64,000 nucleotides of DNA from Streptomyces humi. Its GTDB lineage: Bacteria; Actinomycetota; Actinomycetes; Streptomycetales; Streptomycetaceae. The position numbers were made by a program, and so were the translations under genes. Under the pieces are notes generated by a model that saw nothing but the letters and a program-made list of their open reading frames with translations, was not told where the DNA came from and searched no databases. The stretch lies in assembly GCF_001005085.2 (NCBI RefSeq), contig NZ_LBMU02000115.1, positions 18,038 to 82,037 of the forward strand. Direction: 5' to 3'. Shown here in pieces: positions 8,889-18,485 of this stretch; the stretch's first letter is position 1; each line of letters starts with the position of its first letter.

Positions 8889-9351
8889 CAAGAAGCTCGA
8901 CATGCTGAGCGGGCTGGGCTGGATGCTCGATGAGGAACTCCTCGGGCAGCCCGGCGTCCTGCGCGCCATGGTGCTGTCGGCCGACGGACTGCCGGTCGTC
9001 TGTTCAAAGGACATCGACCGCGGCCAGGACATCCCCAGGGCCATGTCCGAGCGGGTGGCCGCGGCCGTCACCGGGCTTCAGGCCGTCAGCCAGGAGTCGA
9101 CCGAGTTCGCCAGCAAGCCGAGGAGCAGCGAAGACAAGCCCTTCTCCGCCGGCCCATGGCAGCGGACCCTGATCCAGTACGAGCAGGCGTACATCATCAT
9201 CATCGCCGCCCGCGCCGGCACGTACCTGGCCGTGGCCATGAGCCAGAAGGCGGACGTCGAGGCCGTGTCGTACCAGATGGAGAAGGTCGTCGACCGCATC
9301 GGCGACTACCTCGGCCTTCCCCCGCGGCAACCGGCACCGTCCGCGTCATGA
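8875..9351 (+). CDS. cvnB: Conservon roadblock/LC7-family protein (CvnB)
   Basis: ATG at 8875 lies inside the end of cvnA. The 158-residue product begins MTTVNKKLDMLSGLGWMLDE and has the roadblock/LC7 pattern: a self-recognition strand (VLRAMVLSADGLPVV), a central helix, and a strand with YIIIIAARAGTYLAV. In other organisms such proteins (for example MglB) act on small GTPases, and here the GTPase CvnD is encoded two genes downstream. It is translationally coupled to cvnC through ATGA. Confidence 0.85.
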   Translation: MTTVNKKLDMLSGLGWMLDEELLGQPGVLRAMVLSADGLPVVCSKDIDRGQDIPRAMSERVAAAVTGLQAVSQESTEFASKPRSSEDKPFSAGPWQRTLIQYEQAYIIIIAARAGTYLAVAMSQKADVEAVSYQMEKVVDRIGDYLGLPPRQPAPSAS

Positions 9352-9710
9352 CCGCGTCCCGGCGTGTCCGGGGGCCGGGGCTGGTGGGCCTGCACGTCGT
9401 GACGGGCGGCCGCTCCGAGCCGAGCCGCAACCACTTCGACTTCGTCACGACCGTACGCATTTCCACCCCCGGCCTGGATCGCACGGGCCTGTCCCCGGAG
9501 CAGCGCCGTGTGCTGGAGCTGTGTCAGCCGGGAGCACTGACCGTGGCCGAGATCGGGGCGTATCTCGTGCTTCCCCTCAGTGTCCTGCGAGTCCTCCTCG
9601 CCGACCTGATGGAACGAGGCCACATCACCACCAACGGCAAGTTCTACGCCGTCCAGGCGGCCGACCGAGAGGTATTGGAGGCAGTCCTTGAGGGGCTCCG
9701 CAAGCTCTAA
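9348..9710 (+). CDS. cvnC: Conservon DUF742 protein (CvnC)
   Basis: ATG at 9348 overlaps the cvnB stop. The 120-residue protein fits DUF742: a variable N-terminus, then ICxPG-like CQPGALTVAEIGAYL, a winged-helix-like middle (LPLSVLRVLLADLMERGHI), and a C-terminal helix. DUF742 proteins are the third partner in conservon complexes; their biochemical role is not settled. The end overlaps the presumed start of cvnD. Confidence 0.85.
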   Translation: MTASRRVRGPGLVGLHVVTGGRSEPSRNHFDFVTTVRISTPGLDRTGLSPEQRRVLELCQPGALTVAEIGAYLVLPLSVLRVLLADLMERGHITTNGKFYAVQAADREVLEAVLEGLRKL

Positions 9711-10293
9711 CCCCGCCGCAGGTACCCATCTGCGCGGTGACGAGACCACCGTGAAGATCATGGTCGCGGGCGCCTTCTCCGTGGGCAAGACCACCGTCAT
9801 CGGCACGATGTCGGAGATCCGTCCCCTCCGGACGGAGGAGGTGATGACCGCCGCCAGCGTCCCGGTCGACGACCTGGACGGGCGCCCGGACAAGAGCGCG
9901 ACCACGGTCGCCCTCGACTTCGGCCGGCTCTCCCTCAGCCCCGAACTCGTGCTCTACCTCTTCGGCGCGCCCGGGCAGCAACGGTTCTTCCCCATCCTGC
10001 GTCACCTCGCCCACGGCGCACTCGGGGCGCTGGTCCTGGTGGACACACGCCACCTTGCGCAGAGCTATCCCGTCATCGGCGCGGTGGAGGAGCTCGGGCT
10101 GGCCTACGCCATCGCGGTCAACGAGTTCCCCGACGCTCCGCGGCACACCGTCGACGAGTTGCGGGCCGCGATGGACCTGTCCGAGCAGACCCCGCTGGTG
10201 TTCTTCGACGCGCGCGACCGCCCCAGCTCCAAGAACGCCCTGATCAGCCTCGTGTCCTATCTCCTCACCCTGTTGCCGGAGCCACCCCGATGA
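9688..10293 (+). CDS. cvnD: Conservon Ras-like GTPase (CvnD)
   Basis: A TTG at 9688 preceded by GGAGG (spacing about 6) gives 201 residues; the start lies inside the end of cvnC. The P-loop is GAFSVGKTT, followed by the switch threonines (SATTVALDFG) and the G3-type GAPGQQRF, with Gln in the catalytic position region. VNEF stands where NKxD is expected. This is the MglA/ATP-GTP-binding family typical of conservons. It overlaps the P450 gene by four bases. Confidence 0.85.
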   Translation: MRGSASSNPAAGTHLRGDETTVKIMVAGAFSVGKTTVIGTMSEIRPLRTEEVMTAASVPVDDLDGRPDKSATTVALDFGRLSLSPELVLYLFGAPGQQRFFPILRHLAHGALGALVLVDTRHLAQSYPVIGAVEELGLAYAIAVNEFPDAPRHTVDELRAAMDLSEQTPLVFFDARDRPSSKNALISLVSYLLTLLPEPPR

Positions 10294-11605
10294 CCATGCC
10301 GACTCCCGGGCCCACGCCCCACTGGCCGCCTGCGGCCGGCGGCTGCCCCCACAGCCCGGCGGGATACCCGCCCGCGCCTGTCCCGCCGCAGCCGCTACCG
10401 ATCCACGGGCCCGAATTCAGCGCGAACCCGCGCCAGACGTACGAGAGGCTCCGGGCCCAGGGCCCCATCGCGCCATGCGAGATCGACCACGGCGTCTACG
10501 GCTACATCACCACCACCTACCGCTCCGCCCTGTACCTGCTGCGCAACACCCCGAGCATCTTCCTCAAGGACCCCCACCACTGGTCGGCCCTTCGCGAGGG
10601 CCGCGTACCTGCCGACGCCCCCGCGCTCATGATGATGCGGCCGCGTAGGAACGCGCTGTGGCTCGACGGCTACGACCACACACGCCTGCGCAGCGCGGTC
10701 ACCGACAGTCTTTCCTGGGTCGACACCCACGCCCTGACCGCCGGCGTGGCCCGCATCGCCGACGGCCTGCTCGACCGCCTCATGGACCAGGAACACCCCG
10801 ACTTGGTCGCCCACTTCGCCGACCCCCTGCCCATGCAGGTACTGATCGAGATGTTCGGCTGCCCGCCCGAAATCGGTCAGACCATCGTCACCTCCATCGC
10901 GAGGCTCTTCGACACCACCCAGGACGCAGCCCGGGTGAACACCGAACTCGAAGAAGCCTGCCTGGCCCTCACGAGGCTCAAACGGCACCGGCCGGGCTAC
11001 GACGTCACCTCCTGGCTCGTGTCCCACCAGGCCCAGCTGTCCGACGAGGAGATGATCCAGCAGATCCTCCTGCTGATCGGGGCCGGAACCACCCCGTGCA
11101 CCAACCTGATCGCCAACGCCGTGCTCCTGCTCATCACAGACGACCGGTTCAGTGGTGACCTGCACACCGGCGTCCGACCTGTCTCCGACGCGCTCGACCA
11201 AGTCCTGTGGGACGACCCGCCGGTGTCCAGCTACTGCCCCCTCTACCTGCGCGAAGAACACGTCTACGAGGGCATCCGGCTGCTTCCCGGTATGCCGATC
11301 CTGGTGTCCTTCGCCGCCGCCAACAGCGACCCCGCCCTCGCCGCCGGCTCCGACCGACGCTCGGGCAACCGGGCGCACCTCGCCTTCAGCGCGGGCATCC
11401 GCGCCTGCCCGGCACCCGACCTCGCACGCGTCATCACCGAGACCGCCATCGAACGCGTCCTGGACCGGATCCCCGACCTCACCCTCGCCTGCTCATCTGC
11501 CCAACTCGTCCGCCGCCCCGGCACCTTCCAGAGCGGCTGGACACATCTCCCCGTCGCCTTCCCTCGCACGACCTCCACCGTCCCGAACTCCAGCAGAGGA
11601 CCGCG

Positions 11606-11609
<4 letters not shown>
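10290..11609 (+). CDS. Cytochrome P450, CYP157-like, without the ExxR motif
   Basis: The 439-residue protein has the I-helix LLIGAGTTP (oxygen-binding Thr) and a heme-binding loop FSAGIRACPA with the axial cysteine. In the K-helix, where P450s have ExxR, it reads ALDQVLWDD, so both Glu and Arg are replaced. The CYP157 family, found in Streptomyces conservons, is known for lacking ExxR, and the gene position fits. It overlaps cvnD upstream and the next P450 downstream (ATGA). It probably acts together with that second P450; the substrate is unknown. Confidence 0.85.
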
Positions 11610-12970
<1,361 letters not shown>

Positions 12971-13011
12971 CCTGGTCCCTCAACCTCTACAGCACCGTAC
13001 GGAGCACTCCC

Positions 13012-14298
13012 ATGACGAGCACCACTCCCGCCGCGTCCACGAAGGGCACGGACGTGCCCACGTTGTTGACCAACGCGCGGCGGGAGCTGGACGCCATCGC
13101 ATTCCGCGTCCCGAACGCTCCCATGGCTGTCGCCGCAGCGCTCACCTCCCTGGGGGCACTCGCCCTGCGCCTGGTGACGGCCGCCGAGCCGCTTGCCAGC
13201 AGCATCGGGGGAGAGAAGCAGGCGGAACTCCGGGCGCTGATCGGCAGGGTCAAAGACCGTGCCAGTTCGAAGCCGCGGCCGGATCTCGCGTACGAACACC
13301 TGCTGGTGCTCCTCAGACAGACCCAGGAGTTGCTGCGCTGGCTGGAGCAGGCGCACGACATCGAACCGCGCCGCATCCAAGCTGCCGCCAGCCGTCGGCA
13401 TGCGGCGCACCACGCCGTCCGGCCTGTAGGGGAGAGCCGAATCGCGCCCGCCCTCCAGGCCGTCGGACCGCCTGCCCCACTGCCTTCTCTGGGTTCGGCG
13501 GTCACTCTGCGGCAGCTGACCGCGAAGCCCAGCTCGGCAAGGGTCCAGGACTGCCTCCGACGCGGCAAAGACCACTACCCCGTCGACGGCGAAATGACCG
13601 AACAACTCCTCACCGTCGCTCCGTTCCTCCGGGATGCCGTCGCCATCAACGACACGTTCGCCATCCAAGCGGTCGCTCTGCTCGCTGGCCAGCTGGGCAT
13701 CACCCAGTTCATCGACCTCGGATGTGGGCTCCCCACTTCCCCGACGCTGTACGAGACCGCCGCCGCGGTCCTGCCCCGTGGAAGCGAGATCGCCGTGGCT
13801 TACGTCGACCACGATCCGATCGTCATGGCCCATGCCGCCACACTGCTCACGGCGCCACGCCCCCACCGAACGGCGCATGTGCACGCGGACCTCGCCCAGC
13901 CCGACAGCATCCTCACCGACCCGGACCTGCGAGGCGCTTTGGACCTGTCCCGGCCGGTGGCCGTACTCGCCCACGCCGTCCTGCACGAAGTACCCGACCG
14001 CCTCGCCTACCCGGCCATCTCCGCTCTCACGGGTCGGCTGGTCCCAGGCAGTGCCCTCTCCATCACCCACCCCACCGCCGCACTGCACCCAGGTTCGATG
14101 AACCGGGTCGGAGGTCTGTACACCGAGTCGATCGGTCCCATCGCCCTGCGCAGCCCTCATGAACTCGGCCGGTTCTTCGACGGATGGCGTCTACTCGCCC
14201 CCGGGCTGGTGGAAACCGCCCACTGGCATGGCGTTACAGGTACCGCGTATCCCTCTGGTTCGTCGGCAGCGTTCGCGGCCATCGCCGTAAAGCCGTGA
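13012..14298 (+). CDS. SAM-dependent methyltransferase (DUF574/Methyltransf_19 type)
   Basis: The 428-residue protein has a helical N-terminal part of about 170 residues with no clear match. A C-terminal domain then begins ARVQDCLRRGKDHYPVDG, a hallmark of the DUF574 methyltransferase family of actinomycetes. Motif I is FIDLGCGLPTSPTLYE (near residue 232), and the acidic strand is YVDHDPIVMAHA. It follows the conservon by 41 bases in the same direction, so it may be read through from it. Substrate is unknown. The N-terminal extension is unusual for the family. Confidence 0.8.
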   Translation: MTSTTPAASTKGTDVPTLLTNARRELDAIAFRVPNAPMAVAAALTSLGALALRLVTAAEPLASSIGGEKQAELRALIGRVKDRASSKPRPDLAYEHLLVLLRQTQELLRWLEQAHDIEPRRIQAAASRRHAAHHAVRPVGESRIAPALQAVGPPAPLPSLGSAVTLRQLTAKPSSARVQDCLRRGKDHYPVDGEMTEQLLTVAPFLRDAVAINDTFAIQAVALLAGQLGITQFIDLGCGLPTSPTLYETAAAVLPRGSEIAVAYVDHDPIVMAHAATLLTAPRPHRTAHVHADLAQPDSILTDPDLRGALDLSRPVAVLAHAVLHEVPDRLAYPAISALTGRLVPGSALSITHPTAALHPGSMNRVGGLYTESIGPIALRSPHELGRFFDGWRLLAPGLVETAHWHGVTGTAYPSGSSAAFAAIAVKP

Positions 14299-14712
14299 CG
14301 GCGCCAACTTCCAAGCTGGCCTTCCGAGCGATGCGCCAGACCCACATGCCGCCCGTCCCGTCCGTGCCCCCCGTCGCGGATGGGGCGGGCTCCGGGTTTG
14401 GTACGCAAACCGACTTTCACTCCAGCCCCATGGATCACTTACGTATCCGTTCGCGGCGATTCGGCCATCCTCCGTGCCTCGGGAAGCGTGCTGGATGGCG
14501 GTCGGCGAGGCGAGACCCCCGAATTCACACGGCTGGGGATCCGACTCAAACACGCGTGTTCGAGTCGGGCCGTCGGGTCGTTGTCCCGGTCATCATCAGT
14601 CATCCCCAACACGGTTCAGATGTCGCGTTGTTGGCGGCATCCGGGACGGTCGTGCCCCGGCATACCGCCGTCACTCCACCGTGTCGTCGCTCGGCCAACC
14701 ACCGGAGGAATC
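14299..14712. other. Intergenic region before the small ORF and kinase fragment
   Basis: Plus frames remain open across this 414-base stretch but lack a ribosome site, and the translations look like noise. The one distinct structure is the palindrome at 14541-14568. Confidence 0.4.
14541..14568. promoter_or_regulatory. 14-bp-arm palindrome with one mismatch
   Basis: The arms CCGACTCAAACACG and CGTGTTCGAGTCGG pair at 13 of 14 positions with no spacer. It lies about 145 bases before the ATG of the small ORF at 14713, so it may be an operator or a terminator for the methyltransferase gene upstream. It is not a tRNA. Confidence 0.4.
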
Positions 14713-14868
14713 ATGAATCCCGTCCCTGTGCCTCTCCTCGTTCATCCGCTCACCGCTCACCCCGAGGCCGCCCGGGCAGTCCTCCGGAGCCACAGGGTGA
14801 CTGCGCCTGGCAGCACTCCGGCGTACGCCCTGGATACGCGACACCTGACACCGAGGTGGGGGGCATGA
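14713..14868 (+). CDS. Small ORF (51 aa) coupled to kinase fragment
   Basis: ATG at 14713 has an excellent ribosome site (GGAGG, spacing about 6), and the stop overlaps the ATG of the next gene (ATGA). Both features argue that it is translated, despite its size. The product is proline- and histidine-containing, soluble, and matches nothing I know. It may serve as a leader for the coupled kinase gene. Confidence 0.5.
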   Translation: MNPVPVPLLVHPLTAHPEAARAVLRSHRVTAPGSTPAYALDTRHLTPRWGA

Positions 14869-15440
14869 CCGGAGAGCAATCACCCTCGGCACCCGTCATG
14901 GCCTGGGCGGAACGGACCCTCGGCCCACTCGCCTTGTTGCGCAACGCCACGGCCGGTCCGTCGCTCGCAGGTGCATGGGACGTCGTACGCACGAGTGACG
15001 GCGCTCTTTTCCACATCAAGATCGCCCAGAACCCTGGTGCCTTCACCCAAGAGACCTTCGCCCACCGACACGCTGTGCCCGCCCTCGGCCCTGGTGCGGC
15101 CCCACGCCTGCTGGCCACCTCCGCCGCGCACCTGGCCCTGATCGTGACGGCCCTGCCCGGCACACCCCTTGCCGAGCTGCGGCTGAAGGAGGCCATGCTC
15201 AGGACGGTCCACTGGCGGGCCGGCCTGCTCCTCGCCCAGCTGCACCAGGCCGGAAGGCACACCGGTACCGCGCACCACGACGCGCCGACGGTCCTGTCCC
15301 GCTTGGCCGACGACGCGGCTCGTCACCTCGATACGGTCAGCGACCGCCTGTCGTCGGACGAAGAGAAGCTGGCGGTGGTCCTGCCGCCGTGGGCGGAGGC
15401 GGCCCCGGAAGCGGAGGGCCGGCGACGGAGACGTCTTTGA
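14865..15440 (+). pseudogene. APH-family kinase, truncated at the element border
   Basis: ATG at 14865 starts a protein with the N-lobe of an aminoglycoside-phosphotransferase fold: GAWDVVRTSDGALFHIKIAQ gives the strand with the ATP-binding Lys, and LLLAQLHQAG is the usual pre-catalytic helix. The kinase-like sequence ends near LSSDEEKLAVVL (about 15385) and is followed by low-complexity WAEAAPEAEGRRRRRL. The HGD loop and metal-binding Asp are missing, so it cannot be an active kinase. The missing C-terminal half was not found beyond the integrase at 62.5 kb. The break probably marks one edge of the foreign DNA. Confidence 0.65.
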
Positions 15441-16074
15441 CAGGGGAAACCGGCCGTGAGGACACACACCCGAGGACGCTCGGCGGCACCGTGGCCTGGC
15501 ACGCCGAGATCAACCCCGCCGTTCCTGCCGATGTTGCTCCGCCGGGCGGCGGCGCCCCAGGAGCGGGCGTGGTGGTCGCGGACCGGCTGCGGGCAGCCTG
15601 GAGCCGCGCGGACGGGGGAGAGGCCGTCGCCGATGCGGCGTGCAGGGAGTTGGCACCGTGGTCCAGAGCCGCGCTGGCGGTGGCGAGTCCTTCCTCCATC
15701 GCCCGTACGGCTGCCTCCCGGGCATCCTTGGCGTCGGGCTGGTCGCGCAGCCTCTCGGTCTGCTGCAGGAAAGCGAGCTGGTGGGCCACCGCTCCCAGAG
15801 CGGAAGCCGCTTCGCCAGCGGGCTTGACGGCGGCGGCGAAGTCGGTGATCACGCGAGTGGCATGGGCCCCCTGGTCGTCATCTGAGGCGCGGAAGAGGAC
15901 CTCCTCGCCCAGATCGGTGACCAGCTTTCCGAGCTCGGAGATCTGGCGTGCGACGGCGACGACATCGGGTGAGCGGTGGGGATCTCCTGGCACCGGCAGT
16001 TTGCCGCGCTGGGCGTCGAAGGCGGAGGCCGTGGCGCACAGAGCCAAGGCATCGGTGAGCAAGGTGTTGTCCAC
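15337..16074 (-). CDS. Element-associated hypothetical protein
   Basis: A GTG at 16074 starts a protein beginning VDNTLLTDALALCATASAFD. About 165 residues of regular amphipathic helix follow (LGKLVTDLGEEVLFRASDDD), then a long proline/alanine/glycine tail that runs into DNA antisense to the kinase fragment. The tail may therefore be partly fortuitous, and the true end may have been altered by the junction near 15390. It is the last gene of the minus-strand conjugation block. Several neighbours share the same layout of helical domain plus P/A-rich tail. No function is recognised. Confidence 0.55.
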   Translation of the reverse strand: MDNTLLTDALALCATASAFDAQRGKLPVPGDPHRSPDVVAVARQISELGKLVTDLGEEVLFRASDDDQGAHATRVITDFAAAVKPAGEAASALGAVAHQLAFLQQTERLRDQPDAKDAREAAVRAMEEGLATASAALDHGANSLHAASATASPPSARLQAARSRSATTTPAPGAPPPGGATSAGTAGLISACQATVPPSVLGCVSSRPVSPVKDVSVAGPPLPGPPPPTAAGPPPASLRPTTGGR

Positions 16075-16130
16075 GGGGCGTTCCAGAGTTGGGGACAGTC
16101 GGTGGGCTGGGTTCGTGGGGCGAGGACGGT

Positions 16131-17294
16131 TCAGCCGTGGGCGCGCGATGGCGGCCGTGCGGCCGATGGCGTAGAGGCAGGTCCAGGGCACTTCGAGGGC
16201 CGTGCGGCCGGTGGTGTGCTGCGGGCGAGGGCGGCGTGGACCCGTGCCGTCGGCGGCCCCTCGGCCGGCGGCACGGCGGGTGGCGGAGCGGGGTTGCCGT
16301 TCGCGGTCTGCCAGCGGGCGCGCACTTCGTCGAGCGGCCCGAGCGCGTGCAGGGCGTGGCTGATGAGCCTCCCGGGGGCCAGGGTCTCGTTCTCAGCCAG
16401 GGCGCGGATGGCGCGGGCGGAGGCGGCGGCGGTCCGGGCGACGAAGGAACGCATGACCTGCTCGCCGAGCCACTCGGCGCTGCCGGCGCCGACGCCGTCG
16501 CAGATGGCGGTGAGCTGTTCGCTGGTCAGCGTGCCGTCGGCGAGCAGACCGCGCCGCTGGGCTTCCCACAGCACCGTGATCCGGTCGATGGGCTCGCCGC
16601 GGTGGTGAAGTGCGCCCAGGCAGCGGTAGAGCTGGCCGTGTGCGGGGTCGGCGAAGTCGCCCGGCCGCAGCCAGCCGACGACCTCGTCCGTCGCCTTCGG
16701 CTGCTCGACCAGGACCGCCAGTAGGAACTGCTCGTCCTCGGCGACCTGATCCGCTCGTCCCGGCGGGGACGCTACTGGAGCTGTGGAGGGCGGTGTGGCC
16801 GGGGCGACCGGGCGCGGTTCGGACCCCCAGCGGCGCGCGAGGTCCCCGAGCACCCCGGTCAGGACGTCCGCGTGGTGCAGCGCTCCTTCCGCCCCACCTT
16901 GGAAGGCGTCGGCGCGGGCTGCCTGGTGGAGCCGGATCGCGTGCTCGGTCACGGTGCGGTGGATCGCTCCCTCCAGCACCATCCGGCCGTACACAGGGGC
17001 GTGTTCGGGGCGCGGGCACGCCGAAATCAGGATGTGGGGGTATGAGGCGCTCAGCCCCCGGACGTGGTGGCTGGCCTCTTCGACCGCGTCGGTCACCCAG
17101 GACAGCGGCACCGGTTCCTCGGTCGCCAAGGCGGGGTGACCCTCGGTCCGGAGCTTACGCAGGGCAGCGAACAGCGCCTTGTGGAGAGGCCGGTAGAAGT
17201 GATCCGGCGCCAGCCACTCCAGGTGCGCGAGCTGACCGGGGTCGAGCAGCACCGAGCCGAGCACTGCCTGCTGGGCACTCAGCAGCGGGTTCAT
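16131..17294 (-). CDS. Protein with two DnaB N-terminal-type helical domains
   Basis: ATG at 17294 overlaps the stop of the small gene upstream (ATGA). The 387-residue protein begins MNPLLSAQQAVLGSVLLDP, typical of the DnaB helicase N-terminal domain, including the HFYRPLHKALFAAL helix. A second similar unit starts near EDEQFLLAVLVEQPKATDEV and has PAHGQLYRCLGALHHRGEPI. There is no RecA/Walker ATPase part. Such proteins in actinobacterial elements are annotated DnaB-like N-terminal; a role in primase or helicase recruitment during element replication is inference. Confidence 0.7.
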   Translation of the reverse strand: MNPLLSAQQAVLGSVLLDPGQLAHLEWLAPDHFYRPLHKALFAALRKLRTEGHPALATEEPVPLSWVTDAVEEASHHVRGLSASYPHILISACPRPEHAPVYGRMVLEGAIHRTVTEHAIRLHQAARADAFQGGAEGALHHADVLTGVLGDLARRWGSEPRPVAPATPPSTAPVASPPGRADQVAEDEQFLLAVLVEQPKATDEVVGWLRPGDFADPAHGQLYRCLGALHHRGEPIDRITVLWEAQRRGLLADGTLTSEQLTAICDGVGAGSAEWLGEQVMRSFVARTAAASARAIRALAENETLAPGRLISHALHALGPLDEVRARWQTANGNPAPPPAVPPAEGPPTARVHAALARSTPPAARPSKCPGPASTPSAARPPSRAHG

Positions 17295-17530
17295 CGCTGC
17301 CACCGGGGAGCTGGCGGAACGTCCTGACACGAGCGTAGATCGACGACGGCGCGGTCGGCGGCGGCCATCGCGGCGGCGAAGCGGTCCAGCTCGCCGGTGA
17401 ACGTCGGATCGGTGGCGAGGATCGAGCCGGAACCGGTGACCAGCCACCACTGGTCACCGCGCTGGATGGCCGGTGACCGGGCGAGGCGCTCGGAGCGCGC
17501 CAGAGGGGAGGACGAAGTGCGCATGGACAC
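17291..17530 (-). CDS. Small hypothetical protein (79 aa)
   Basis: GTG at 17530 follows AGGAG with spacing 7; an ATG two codons later is an alternative. The product contains WWLVTGSGSILATDPTF and an amphipathic helix, and looks soluble. It is coupled by ATGA to the DnaB-N-like gene, so the two are probably made together. Family not recognised. Confidence 0.6.
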   Translation of the reverse strand: MSMRTSSSPLARSERLARSPAIQRGDQWWLVTGSGSILATDPTFTGELDRFAAAMAAADRAVVDLRSCQDVPPAPRWQR

Positions 17531-17561
17531 GAGGGAACTCCTGAACAGGTAGAGGGGAGGG

Positions 17562-18485
17562 TCAGGCTGTGAGGTCGACATCGGCCTGGACGGGGGCGCC
17601 GGAGCGGCAGGACCAGGGCGAGCAGCCGTCCGGATCGCCGTTCTCCAGTTCGGCGTCCGCGAGCGCGTCGAAGATGTCGCCCTGACGTCCCGACCACTCG
17701 TGGGCGGTGACCCGGTCGGTCGGTGCCTGGTCCAGAGGCCGGCGACTGCAGTGCAGATACGCCTGGCCGAGCAGAGGCGTGCCCTCCGCAGTCGCCCGGG
17801 CGTTGCCCGAACGGATCGCGGCATCGAACTCCACGACGTCGTGCCACTCCTGGGGCGAGCTGTCGCGCAGTGATCGCCACTGGGCGTTGCCGTGGTACGG
17901 GCACCCCAGGCACGCACTCTTCGGGGTCTGGCCGAACCCCCGCGAGCGCAGCAGCCGCAGGCAGTCCGAGCGGGAGAAACCGTGCTCGATCAGCGGGAAC
18001 CGGTTCTTCATGTAGGAGACGTCCGCGTCCTTCGCCCGGGTGAACTCGTCCACCGAGATACCGATCCACTGCTCGACGTGGACCCCGGCGGGGATACGTT
18101 GAGGGTGGGGGCAGCCGAGCAGCTCGCGGACCTTCTCCTTGATCGGCCGGGTTTTGTACTGGCCGGTGCACTGGCGCCGTGACATCCCTTCGCTGCCGGT
18201 GGAGTTGAGGATGTGCAACGGCATCGACGCGAAGTGCTTGGAGGGGTCAAGCGCGTCGGAACGGATGTTGCCGGAGGACACCCGCAGGACCGGGATGCCG
18301 GCGGGCGCGGCGATCTCCCGCTCGATCCGGTCGAGATGGTCGTAGACCGCGCGGGGCTCCCACCCCGTGTCCGCGAAGATCGCCACGTCAAGGCCGGGCA
18401 GATGGCCCTCGGCGGCCATGAGCAGCAGACACGTCGACTGGACCCCGGCACCGAGCGAGAGCACCTTGAGCGTCGGGGCGTTCAT
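17562..18485 (-). CDS. PAPS-reductase-like PP-loop protein
   Basis: The 307-residue protein opens with the PP-loop VLSLGAGVQSTCLLLM, has the acidic FADTGWEP strand, and shows RRQCTGQYKTRPI and ACLGCPYHGNAQWRSL, with two cysteines typical of this plasmid/phage branch of the adenine nucleotide alpha-hydrolase family. Its ATG overlaps the coupling-protein stop (ATGA), which is striking for a sulfur-metabolism-like enzyme. Roles in nucleic-acid or base modification are known for related PP-loop proteins such as DndC and TtcA, but the substrate here is unknown. Confidence 0.8.
   Translation of the reverse strand: MNAPTLKVLSLGAGVQSTCLLLMAAEGHLPGLDVAIFADTGWEPRAVYDHLDRIEREIAAPAGIPVLRVSSGNIRSDALDPSKHFASMPLHILNSTGSEGMSRRQCTGQYKTRPIKEKVRELLGCPHPQRIPAGVHVEQWIGISVDEFTRAKDADVSYMKNRFPLIEHGFSRSDCLRLLRSRGFGQTPKSACLGCPYHGNAQWRSLRDSSPQEWHDVVEFDAAIRSGNARATAEGTPLLGQAYLHCSRRPLDQAPTDRVTAHEWSGRQGDIFDALADAELENGDPDGCSPWSCRSGAPVQADVDLTA

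Noticed and set aside
14541..14568. tRNA-like TTCGAGTC sequence
   Set aside because: It is part of a palindrome; no cloverleaf can be folded around it.
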